This document shows positions 6,333-10,749 of a stretch of 10,749 bases of DNA, in pieces. This DNA is from Methanoregula sp. Lineage in GTDB: Archaea; Halobacteriota; Methanomicrobia; Methanomicrobiales; Methanospirillaceae. The translations under genes were made by a program, and so were the position numbers. The stretch spans positions 1 to 10,749 of the forward strand of contig JAPKXV010000428.1 of assembly GCA_026394635.1 (NCBI GenBank). The letters run 5' to 3'. The notes below the pieces were generated by a model. That model did not search any database and had not been told where the DNA came from. It saw nothing but the letters and a program-made list of their open reading frames with translations. The number at the start of each line of letters is the position of its first letter. The stretch's first letter is position 1.

Positions 6333-6830
6333 TCAGAGTTCGTCCTTTCCCTTCAGGCCCTTTTTCACACGTTCTGACGTCTCGCCCGCGATCCTGCCCA
6401 TACTGTCTGCGGCCTTCTTTACTGTCGCCGTTGCCGTTTCACCGGTCTTTGCTGCACCGGTCTTTACATCACCGGCACTTTTCCTGAACTGGCCATCGAG
6501 CTTTTTTACTCCTTGGGAAAATGACTTATTTGCATCATCGGCGGCTTTCTTCACTTTTTCCCCGAGCGGGGGGGTCTTTCTGACCGTGACCTCGCTGCCG
6601 TCTTTGAGGCCGAGGGTTTGTAAGTCCTCCGCACTGACGCGGATTTCTCCTGCATCAACCATCCTGTCGGCAATCACGGTCACGGTAACAGTTTTTTTAG
6701 ATGTTTCGTTGATGAGATCTACAGGGTCTCCGTTGATGATTTTCAGCTCCGTGAGCCGGGACTCGTGCAGGCGTACCCGTCCATGGCTTGGAAAAGCACG
6801 TTCTTTTATTGTGAATCGCAATCCATCCAT
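6333..6830 (-). CDS. double-psi-barrel-like N-domain fused to LEA-like helical tail
   Basis: The product is 165 residues in two distinct halves. Residues 1-86 are beta-rich and resemble the Cdc48/VCP-like N-terminal barrel fold: V-R-L-H at 19-22, N-G-D-P-V-D-L-I at 33-40, then V-T-V-T-V-I-A-D at 48-55, G-E-I-R-V at 61-65, and L-G-L-K-D-G-S-E-V-T-V at 73-83. No AAA ATPase domain follows. Residues 87-165 are instead a hydrophilic Ala/Lys/Gly/Thr-rich region with repeating A-x-x-x-x-K pattern (V-K-K-A-A-D occurs at 93-98 and 137-142). This is reminiscent of LEA or apolipoprotein-like helices that are unstructured or fold on membranes. The ATG at 6830 has no ribosome binding site, and a TATA box sits about 28 bases upstream, so a leaderless transcript is likely. 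It probably heads the operon below it. Both domain calls are by eye. Confidence 0.68.
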   Translation of the reverse strand: MDGLRFTIKERAFPSHGRVRLHESRLTELKIINGDPVDLINETSKKTVTVTVIADRMVDAGEIRVSAEDLQTLGLKDGSEVTVRKTPPLGEKVKKAADDANKSFSQGVKKLDGQFRKSAGDVKTGAAKTGETATATVKKAADSMGRIAGETSERVKKGLKGKDEL

Positions 6831-6852
6831 ACTGCTACATGACGCCTGATTT

Positions 6853-6863
6853 TTTTATATATG
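6853..6863 (-). promoter_or_regulatory. TATA box of the LEA-tailed gene and downstream operon
   Basis: The minus strand reads CATATATAAAAAAA here. The TATA centre is about 28 bases from the ATG at 6830, the distance expected between TATA and transcription start in archaea, so the mRNA probably begins at or near the start codon. Confidence 0.55.
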
Positions 6864-6909
6864 TTTATGGTACCTTCTATTTTTTGAGACAAAAAATGAA
6901 TTAACCGTG

Positions 6910-6920
6910 CATATATACCG
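6910..6920 (-). promoter_or_regulatory. TATA-like site within repeat copy 1
   Basis: The minus strand reads CGGTATATATG, aligned with GGAAATATATG in repeat copy 2. It could be a second, more distant promoter for the LEA-tailed operon, with a leader of about 55-60 bases. Confidence 0.33.
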
Positions 6921-6953
6921 GTTAAGGAAAATTGTGAGGGGTTGTACACCTCT

Positions 6954-6961
6954 AAAAGAAC
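6954..6961. repeat. left target-site duplication of the miniature transposon
   Basis: AAAAGAAC immediately precedes the left terminal repeat and is identical to 7107-7114. Confidence 0.85.
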
Positions 6962-7106
6962 GGCTCTGTAGAAAACATCTTCTTTTACTAACGTTCTCGG
7001 GGGCTTCGCCCCCGCCACTGTGGCAACCCCCTTTGCGATATCCGTCGAAAACCGTTTCAGCATTATCCCCTTTTACCGATGTTTGATTAAGAATTTCTAC
7101 AGAGCC
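6962..7106. mobile_element. 145 bp miniature inverted-repeat transposable element
   Basis: Perfect 13-base terminal inverted repeats GGCTCTGTAGAAA (6962-6974) and TTTCTACAGAGCC (7094-7106) bound the element. It is flanked by identical 8-base direct repeats AAAAGAAC at 6954-6961 and 7107-7114. No transposase is encoded; an internal 7 bp stem with a TTC loop (6998-7014) and about 115 bp of non-coding sequence fill it. The GGCTCTGT-type end and 8 bp duplication recall IS6/IS26-family elements, so mobilisation in trans by such a transposase is the likely origin. The family link is inference from memory of typical ends. Repeat copy 2 shows the uninterrupted arrangement (CTCTAAAA-CC-GTG). Confidence 0.88.
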
Positions 7107-7114
7107 AAAAGAAC
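7107..7114. repeat. right target-site duplication of the miniature transposon
   Basis: AAAAGAAC immediately follows the right terminal repeat and is identical to 6954-6961. Confidence 0.85.
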
Positions 7115-7302
7115 GTGGATTATAGTCAGAATGACGTTCATGCACGTTCGATGAAAACAACCAAGAGGCCAATGGCCTCATGGTGTTTGTATGAATATCC
7201 CCAGAGGGATTTTCATGCTGTGCGGAATGATGCACCAGTAAACAGCCGGGAAAGATCAAACGGGAAAGGGTAACCCTGCGCATTGCAAGGACATGAAAAT
7301 GG

Positions 7303-8028
7303 TTATGTGATGGTGATTGTTTCCATCGGACTGGTTATAATGCTGGTATAATAATTTGGGGTAATGTATGTGGGGGAGTATGTATAGGACGGCTCAAATG
7401 CAGCGATCCACGGGGCAATTCCCCGCATGTTGTTGCGCGAGAGCACCAGTTGCTGGTTGTAGATGAACTTCAGGTCATCATTGTCGGTCCGGCCGATTGC
7501 GGCATTCAGGTCTGCGATATGCAGGTCCTCACTCGTGGCACTGGCTTTCAGTGCGTTCACGGGCGAACTGCCCTCGCCGGTCACTTTGTCGTAGATCTCC
7601 TGCAGTTTCTTGTTATTAAATGTCCCCAGGGCCTGCAGTTCCGGATTCGGAAGGCCGTACCGTTCCAGAATGACATTATCCACACTCATTGATCTATTTG
7701 CCGCCTGTGCCATCTGGTTGAACAGCGGGATTGTCTGGTATCTTTGTGTGAAGAACAGGTAGATGTCACGCTGGACTTTCTCTGCTTCCTGCAGGTAGAT
7801 GATATCCGCTGTTTCAGTCTCGTTCAGTGGCGCCTTCTTTAAGGAAAGGAAGTGCAGCCTGATGGTATTTTCATCGGGAATGGTAATTATTATACTTGGT
7901 GTGGTCACCGGTGTTGCCTGGGTTTGTGAGGCCTGGGTCGGGCCATTTGAACGAGAACAGCCAGCGGAGATAGCAAGAGTAATAACAACAAGAGTCAGCA
8001 GAATTACTAAAATAGTTTTTTTTGGCAT
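7303..8028 (-). CDS. DUF2202-family (ferritin-like) lipoprotein, metal site apparently degenerate
   Basis: The product is 241 residues. A lipoprotein signal peptide is clear: M-P-K-K, a hydrophobic core 6-20, then I-S-A-G-C with Cys24 as the lipidation site. A Thr/Gln/Pro-rich linker follows to about 45. Residues 70-205 match the DUF2202 pattern: E-A-E-K-V-Q-R-D-I-Y at 81-90, L-E-R-Y-G-L-P at 121-127, F-N-N-K-K-L-Q at 137-143, D-L-H-I-A-D-L at 168-174, T-D-N-D-D-L at 181-186, and S-R-N-N-M-R at 197-202. As I recall the family, typical members carry E-x-x-H before the second block and a His after S-R-N. Here these are A110, S113 and N200, while E81/E83 and E167 remain. The C-terminal 35 residues are Tyr/Thr/Ser/Pro-rich. 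It lies between the two long repeats. Location outside the membrane is expected; function is unknown. Confidence 0.82.
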   Translation of the reverse strand: MPKKTILVILLTLVVITLAISAGCSRSNGPTQASQTQATPVTTPSIIITIPDENTIRLHFLSLKKAPLNETETADIIYLQEAEKVQRDIYLFFTQRYQTIPLFNQMAQAANRSMSVDNVILERYGLPNPELQALGTFNNKKLQEIYDKVTGEGSSPVNALKASATSEDLHIADLNAAIGRTDNDDLKFIYNQQLVLSRNNMRGIAPWIAAFEPSYTYSPTYITPNYYTSIITSPMETITIT

Positions 8029-8069
8029 AGCAATCCATATTATTTCAGCTTTAATAATGCACCATTATG

Positions 8070-8259
8070 TTCTGTTTTTTGAGACAACCCATGGAAATAA
8101 ACCATTCATATATTTCCTTTCAGAAGATAGGGATTCGTTGTATCTCTCTAAAACCGTGAATTAACGTCAGAATGACGTTCATGCACGTTCGATGAAAACA
8201 ACCGGGAGGCCAATGGCCTCATAGTGTTTGTATGAATATCCCCCGTGGGATTTTCATGC
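8070..8259 (-). repeat. long repeat copy 2 (about 190 bp, uninterrupted)
   Basis: It is the direct-orientation partner of 6875-7218, lacking the miniature transposon. A perfect dyad AACGTCA-GAA-TGACGTT occurs at 8163-8179; in copy 1 only its inner GTCA/TGAC remains. The hairpins GAGGCC-AAT-GGCCTC and ATCCC-CCGT-GGGAT are kept, and in the second the changes relative to copy 1 fall in the loop. It sits upstream of the lipoprotein gene and carries its likely promoter. Confidence 0.8.
8107..8117 (-). promoter_or_regulatory. BRE/TATA-like promoter of the lipoprotein gene, in repeat copy 2
   Basis: The minus strand reads GGAAATATATG, with purine-rich sequence just upstream as expected of a BRE. 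It is about 84 bases upstream of ATG 8028, giving a leader of about 55 bases. The same site is conserved in repeat copy 1. Confidence 0.45.
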
Positions 8260-8350
8260 CGAATGTTCACTGCATGTTCATGCCAAAAAAGTAAGAAGAG
8301 GATACGAGTGAGAGAGATGGTAGAGAACCACAAAAAAAACAGGTGAAATT

Positions 8351-8653
8351 ATGGCAACTACAGCGTATTTAGTTAAGAACTTAGGCATATTGAGTGTCGC
8401 AAAGTTTGGAGCAATTGTTGGTTTGATTTATGGAATTGTTATGGGACTTGTCATGGCCGTGACTGTTGGGGCAATGTCAGGTACAATTGGCGGTGCAATT
8501 GCGGCGGCCATCGGGACGTTCATTGCTGTTGCTATCGCGGGTGTAATTGGCGGGTTCATCACCGGTGCAATAGTTGCATTCATCTACAACTTCGCACTCG
8601 GGACAATCGGTGGAATCGAAGTAGATCTCGAAGTCCAGAATTCCGGTCATTAG
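8351..8653 (+). CDS. small glycine-zipper membrane protein
   Basis: The product is 100 residues. The start is well fixed by AGGTGA 4 bases before ATG 8351. After a short N terminus (to about 15), three hydrophobic helices span about 16-40, 45-68 and 69-88. They are packed with small residues spaced as G-x-x-x-G (G-A-I-V-G-L-I-Y-G-I-V-M-G, I-G-G-A-I-A-A-A-I-G, G-V-I-G-G-F-I-T-G). The C terminus is polar and acidic: Y-N-F-A-L-G-T-I-G-G-I-E-V-D-L-E. I recall this ending from small archaeal membrane proteins of unknown role, but cannot name the family with certainty. Tight helix packing or oligomer formation is likely. Confidence 0.78.
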   Translation: MATTAYLVKNLGILSVAKFGAIVGLIYGIVMGLVMAVTVGAMSGTIGGAIAAAIGTFIAVAIAGVIGGFITGAIVAFIYNFALGTIGGIEVDLEVQNSGH

Positions 8654-8696
8654 GGATCTTATTCTCTAAATTAGGTTGTATACAGAGCCGTTCGAG

Positions 8697-8737
8697 GAAC
8701 TGGTGAATTAAAATTCCGTATTGGGCTTCACCAGTTC
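8697..8737. promoter_or_regulatory. 11-base perfect inverted repeat downstream of the glycine-zipper gene
   Basis: Arms GAACTGGTGAA (8697-8707) and TTCACCAGTTC (8727-8737) are separated by 19 bases. It begins 44 bases after the stop at 8653. It could be an RNA 3' stem or an operator for the former permease gene. No T-run follows, so it is not a typical archaeal terminator. Confidence 0.4.
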
Positions 8738-8832
8738 AATTGCCTTAAAAAAGAAGTGCACTGAGGATTTCCCCCACCTGCAGGGAATAATTCTTTGTCC
8801 CGATTCCACCGGGATAATTATCTTGAGGTGAA

Positions 8833-9240
8833 ATGAGCCCGCAGCCGGGAAAAACAGAACAAAAACGGGAAAATTTCCCGTTCTTTGGGGAATCCTCCCG
8901 ATAGAAAAATCCCAGGTACCGCTGGATATCATTGCGGGGATTACCCTTGCAGCACTTGCAATTCCCGAAGTGCTGGGGTACGCAAAAATTGCATGTATTC
9001 CGGTTGTAGCCGGCCTCTATACTATCCTGATTCCTGTGGCAATATTTGCCATCTTCGGGTCTTCACGCCACCTCGTGGTAGGTGCAGATTCTGCTACCGC
9101 GGCGATCCTTGCAACTACGCTTGTGACCATGGCCCTGCCCGACTCTCCCCCCGGTACATGCCATTTTTGTCACGTCCATCACCGGGCGTGCGCCAACCCG
9201 TTCATCCGAACCAGGACCCTGTCCTGTGTCCCCATCCCCA
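8833..9240 (+). pseudogene. remnant of a SulP-family anion permease
   Basis: A good ribosome binding site (GAGGTGA) precedes ATG 8833, whose frame reads M-S-P-Q-P-G-K-T and stops at 8902. From about 8877 the frame one base back reads F-P-V-L-W-G-I-L-P and then a clear SulP N-terminal domain. Its landmarks are D-I-I-A-G-I-T-L-A-A-L-A-I-P-E, G-Y-A-K-I-A, G-L-Y-T-I-L-I-P, then F-G-S-S-R-H-L-V-V-G-A-D-S-A-T-A-A. A -1 shift near the palindrome 8864-8882 is needed to join them. After about 9135 homology moves between frames and then ends, so roughly 130 codons of an expected 500-600 survive. SulP proteins move sulfate, bicarbonate or similar anions by symport or exchange. This copy cannot be functional. 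The 3' remainder appears deleted up to the neighbour's terminator. Confidence 0.85.
8864..8882. repeat. 19-base palindrome at the permease frameshift
   Basis: AACGGGAAAATTTCCCGTT is a perfect 9-base dyad about a central A. It lies exactly where the reading frame of the SulP remnant must change. Confidence 0.6.
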
Positions 9241-9242
9241 GG

Positions 9243-9256
9243 AAAAATAAAAAAAA
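9243..9256 (-). terminator. T-run terminator of the HdeD-like gene
   Basis: On the minus strand T8-A-T5 begins 3 bases after the stop of the gene ending at 9260. Confidence 0.6.
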
Positions 9257-9259
9257 TAG

Positions 9260-9814
9260 TTATGCCGATACTGCAATGAGAGCTTCATCCTTTTTTATGA
9301 GGAGTCCGGCAATGATACTGATAATACCGTAAATCACGCCGAAAATCCCGATAAGGATGACGAGGAGTAGCGCACCCTTTGTCGGGAATGGCACTACTGC
9401 GATAAGCAAGCCGAAGATCATCGCGATTACGCCAGAAATCCAGAGAAGGATGCGGTGCGGTGCATCCTTAAGGGCTGCAGCAAAGATCACATCGGCAATC
9501 CCGGCCAGGATCAGCCAGAGTGCAACGAGGAATGCCATCAGAACGATGAGCCAGATCGGTGAGACAAAGATGAGGATTGCAATGATAGCCCCGATGACCG
9601 AAAGGAGAAAAACACTCCACCGGTGGAGGGGCGGATGCTCAGAAGAGATGCTGATACCACCCATGATGATACTGATTACAAGCAGGAAGATCCCCACCAG
9701 GTAAGCGATTACCCATTCCATATTGACCGGAACGACGAAACAGAGGATCCCGATGATTAGTGCAAAGACTCCTCTGACGAGGAGCCCGCCTTTGGTAATA
9801 ATTTCCATTTCCAT
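9260..9814 (-). CDS. HdeD/DUF308-family membrane protein
   Basis: The product is 184 residues. AAGGTGA 4 bases upstream fixes ATG 9814. Six membrane helices are apparent at about 11-30, 33-53, 66-85, 87-113, 121-142 and 147-173. They form a repeated pattern of three two-helix hairpins in which the second helix ends in a G-x-x-x-(I/V) or A-G-I-A-D type segment, as in HdeD. Length and layout are typical of the family. HdeD was named for acid resistance in Escherichia coli, but the molecular activity is unsettled and archaeal members are uncharacterised. A hairpin (9850-9870) lies in the expected leader. It is probably monocistronic, with a TATA box upstream and a T-run right after the stop. Confidence 0.85.
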   Translation of the reverse strand: MEMEIITKGGLLVRGVFALIIGILCFVVPVNMEWVIAYLVGIFLLVISIIMGGISISSEHPPLHRWSVFLLSVIGAIIAILIFVSPIWLIVLMAFLVALWLILAGIADVIFAAALKDAPHRILLWISGVIAMIFGLLIAVVPFPTKGALLLVILIGIFGVIYGIISIIAGLLIKKDEALIAVSA

Positions 9815-9849
9815 GTTTTCACCTTAGGGGAAGCTGAGGGTACCACCAT

Positions 9850-9870
9850 GCGGGGGCATAGTGCTCCCGC
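9850..9870. promoter_or_regulatory. GC-rich hairpin in the leader of the HdeD-like gene
   Basis: Arms GCGGGGGCA (9850-9858) and TGCTCCCGC (9862-9870) pair with one G-T position around a three-base loop. In the minus-strand RNA that position becomes an A-C mismatch. It lies about 36 bases upstream of the ATG. Confidence 0.35.
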
Positions 9871-9953
9871 GATAACTCTGGCCCCGCTTTCGAAAATTGA
9901 CAGGATCGCCCGGGATTCTCACCCGATCCCCTGAATCTTTCCTTTCTGTTCCA

Positions 9954-9963
9954 TTTATATAAA
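9954..9963. promoter_or_regulatory. palindromic TATA box between divergent genes
   Basis: TTTATATAAA is a perfect palindrome and could serve the HdeD-like gene (minus) or the ABC exporter (plus). On the minus strand the preceding ACAAAT looks like a BRE, which favours the HdeD-like gene with a leader of about 120 bases. On the plus strand the preceding TTCCAT is a poor BRE. Confidence 0.5.
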
Positions 9964-10078
9964 AATTTGTAGTGGTTTCACCCTATGAATCATTTTTTAG
10001 AAATATCAGAAAGGTTTATCGTTTGTTTACCCCTTTGCTCAAATACCGACCCTTGATCATCCGATCACCGGTCAGATT

Positions 10079-10084
10079 GGTGAT
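10079..10084 (+). promoter_or_regulatory. ribosome binding site deciding the GTG start of the ABC exporter
   Basis: GGTGAT sits 3 bases before GTG 10088. Other well-placed genes in the window have GGTGA 1-5 bases before their starts. The in-frame ATGs at 10115 and 10118 have no such site. Confidence 0.55.
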
Positions 10085-10087
10085 AAT

Positions 10088-10749
10088 GTGGTATTCCTTC
10101 CAAACTTGCGGTACATGATGGTTATCTACCGTGGCCACTGGAGACCGATTGCAATCTCGCAGATCTTTGCACTTCTCTATGTCGCGTTTATGATCTTTAT
10201 CCCAATGCAGGTAATGATCATCATCAACAATTACAAGGATATCGATGCGGCGATACAAAACGCGGTGTTAATAGGCCTCTTTGCAGTCCTCACCGGTATA
10301 TTCTGTATGGCGAACATCGTCTATGCGGTCCGGATCGCAGAAGCAACCGGAGATTATATACGAAACGCAATTTTTGCCCGTATCCAGAGCTTCTCGTTCG
10401 GGAACCTCGACCGCTCCGCGACCGGTGAGCTGCTGACCCGGCTTACAAGTGACGTCTACCAGATCAACATCGGCGTCCATCTGTCACTCCGAAGCCTGTT
10501 AATGGCCCCCTTTGCCATCATTGTCTCTCTCATCCTTGTGGGGATCACGAGCCCCGAACTGCTCTGGATCCTCATTGTCGTCCTCATCCTCTCGAGCGCG
10601 ACATTTGGCGCTGCTATGTACGTGATGCAGAAGCAGTTCCAGGCCCGGCAGGCGAAGTATGATCTGGTCCAAAACAATCTCCAGGAGGACATGGCTGGGA
10701 TCCGGGGGGTCAAGGCTTTTGTCCGGCAGGAATACGAGATTGCAAAATA
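10088..10749 (+). CDS. ABC exporter, N-terminal transmembrane domain (3' truncated by window)
   Basis: About 220 codons are present and the frame is open to the end. From GTG 10088 the protein begins V-F-L-P-N-L-R-Y and continues with the usual first-helix approach (Y-R-G-H-W). The helices are those of an ABC type I exporter (ABC_membrane, PF00664): TM1 and TM2 within the first 80 residues, then the intracellular loop R-I-Q-S-F-S-F-G-N-L-D-R-S-A-T-G-E-L-L-T-R-L-T-S-D-V, TM3 and TM4, then the second intracellular loop ending G-I-R-G-V-K-A-F-V-R-Q-E. The nucleotide-binding domain should follow beyond the window. Such half-transporters work as homo- or heterodimers exporting lipids, peptides or drugs; the substrate cannot be read from this part. 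GTG is chosen over ATG 10115/10118 because of GGTGAT just upstream. Confidence 0.88.
   Translation, partial: MVFLPNLRYMMVIYRGHWRPIAISQIFALLYVAFMIFIPMQVMIIINNYKDIDAAIQNAVLIGLFAVLTGIFCMANIVYAVRIAEATGDYIRNAIFARIQSFSFGNLDRSATGELLTRLTSDVYQINIGVHLSLRSLLMAPFAIIVSLILVGITSPELLWILIVVLILSSATFGAAMYVMQKQFQARQAKYDLVQNNLQEDMAGIRGVKAFVRQEYEIAK

Larger units (their letters stand above)
6875..7218 (-). repeat. long repeat copy 1 (about 191 bp, interrupted by the miniature transposon)
   Basis: With the 145 bp insertion and one target-site copy removed, 6875-6961 plus 7115-7218 makes 191 bp, collinear with the 190 bp at 8070-8259. The half at 7125-7218 matches 8166-8259 over 94 bases with five differences and no gaps. 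The other half is more diverged but keeps a TTCT-T6-GAGACAA block, a TATATAT block and CTCTAAAA in order. The conserved half has hairpins GAGGCC-AAT-GGCCTC and ATCCC-4 nt-GGGAT. Oriented toward the minus-strand genes, it ends upstream of the LEA-tailed gene. Confidence 0.8.
6831..7302. other. 472-base gene-free region: repeat copy 1 with an inserted miniature transposon
   Basis: The region contains the operon promoter (6853-6863), the first copy of the long repeat (6875-6961 and 7115-7218), and the 145 bp insertion 6962-7106 with its target duplication. About 80 bases (7219-7300) have no recognised content. The 142-codon minus-strand frame across it is not credible as a gene. Confidence 0.6.
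8029..8350. other. 322-base gene-free region between divergent genes
   Basis: The region is mostly repeat copy 2 (8070-8259). The remaining 90 bases lead to the glycine-zipper gene and contain its ribosome binding site. I see no clear TATA box for that plus-strand gene. Short minus-strand frames across the repeat were not accepted. Confidence 0.55.

Noticed and set aside
5603..6487. Long plus-strand open frame (294 codons) opposite the coiled-coil genes
   Set aside because: It is Ser/Arg/Phe-rich low-complexity sequence with no ribosome binding site or domain. It covers several well-supported coupled minus-strand genes and is explained by their codon composition.
6855..7283. Minus-strand 142-codon frame across repeat copy 1 and the miniature transposon
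   Set aside because: It runs through the terminal repeats, target duplications and hairpins of non-coding elements and has no plausible start signal.
6875..8259. Composite transposon or CRISPR-like array formed by the two long repeats
   Set aside because: Only two copies exist. They have no terminal inverted repeats or target duplications of their own, no spacers, and no transposase or Cas gene nearby.
8667..8690. TACAGAGCCGTTC, the reverse complement of the left junction of the miniature transposon (GAACGGCTCTGTA)
   Set aside because: It looked like a second transposon end, but the bases before it (TTGTA) do not continue the 13-base terminal repeat, and no partner end or target duplication was found nearby.
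8872..8882. Programmed -1 frameshift as the explanation for the SulP reading frame
   Set aside because: The slippery-looking heptamer is in phase, but the gene has further frame changes and lacks most of its length, so decay is the simpler explanation.

Overview
The window looks like a chromosomal segment of a methanogenic archaeon, most likely of the Methanomicrobiales (Methanoregula/Methanosphaerula-like). That placement is inference from several signals: genes preceded by GGTGA-type ribosome binding sites 1-5 bases before the start, TATA boxes upstream of genes, bare T-run terminators, and a protein repertoire typical of such genomes (DUF2202-type lipoprotein, HdeD-like and glycine-zipper membrane proteins, archaeal-style Kv channel). 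I saw no rRNA, tRNA or CRISPR array.

Layout. Positions 1-1209 (+): the C-terminal end of a CorA-type Mg2+ channel, a two-helix membrane protein of unknown function just behind it, and a tiny membrane protein with two CxxC pairs. Positions 1217-4406 (-): a voltage-gated K+ channel with a SHOCT-like tail, a four-helix membrane protein with an N-terminal CxxC, and an orphan six-helix membrane protein. Positions 4734-6830 (-): a tight run of small genes. In transcription order these are a double-psi-barrel-like domain with an LEA-like tail, a possible 12-codon ORF, a membrane-anchored coiled-coil protein, three consecutive proteins sharing a Y-x-D...E-E-W-x-L module, and an eight-cysteine zinc-finger protein. 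Junctions from the coiled-coil gene to the third EEW gene are a TAA-ATG abutment, an ATGA overlap and a one-base gap, which implies one co-expressed unit. I cannot place this cluster in any described system, and it is the best candidate for something new here.

Positions 6831-8350 hold a lipoprotein of the DUF2202 (ferritin-like) family lying between two copies of a ~190 bp repeat. The first copy is interrupted by a 145 bp miniature transposable element with perfect 13 bp terminal inverted repeats and a perfect 8 bp target duplication. The second copy preserves the uninterrupted arrangement. Each copy carries conserved hairpins and a TATA-like site pointing at a minus-strand gene.

Positions 8351-10749: a glycine-zipper membrane protein (+), a decayed SulP anion permease remnant (+), an HdeD/DUF308-type membrane protein (-), and the N-terminal membrane domain of an ABC exporter (+) that runs off the window. 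Most genes encode membrane or membrane-associated proteins concerned with ion flux or envelope stress. An envelope/osmotic stress theme is plausible but is inference from gene content only.
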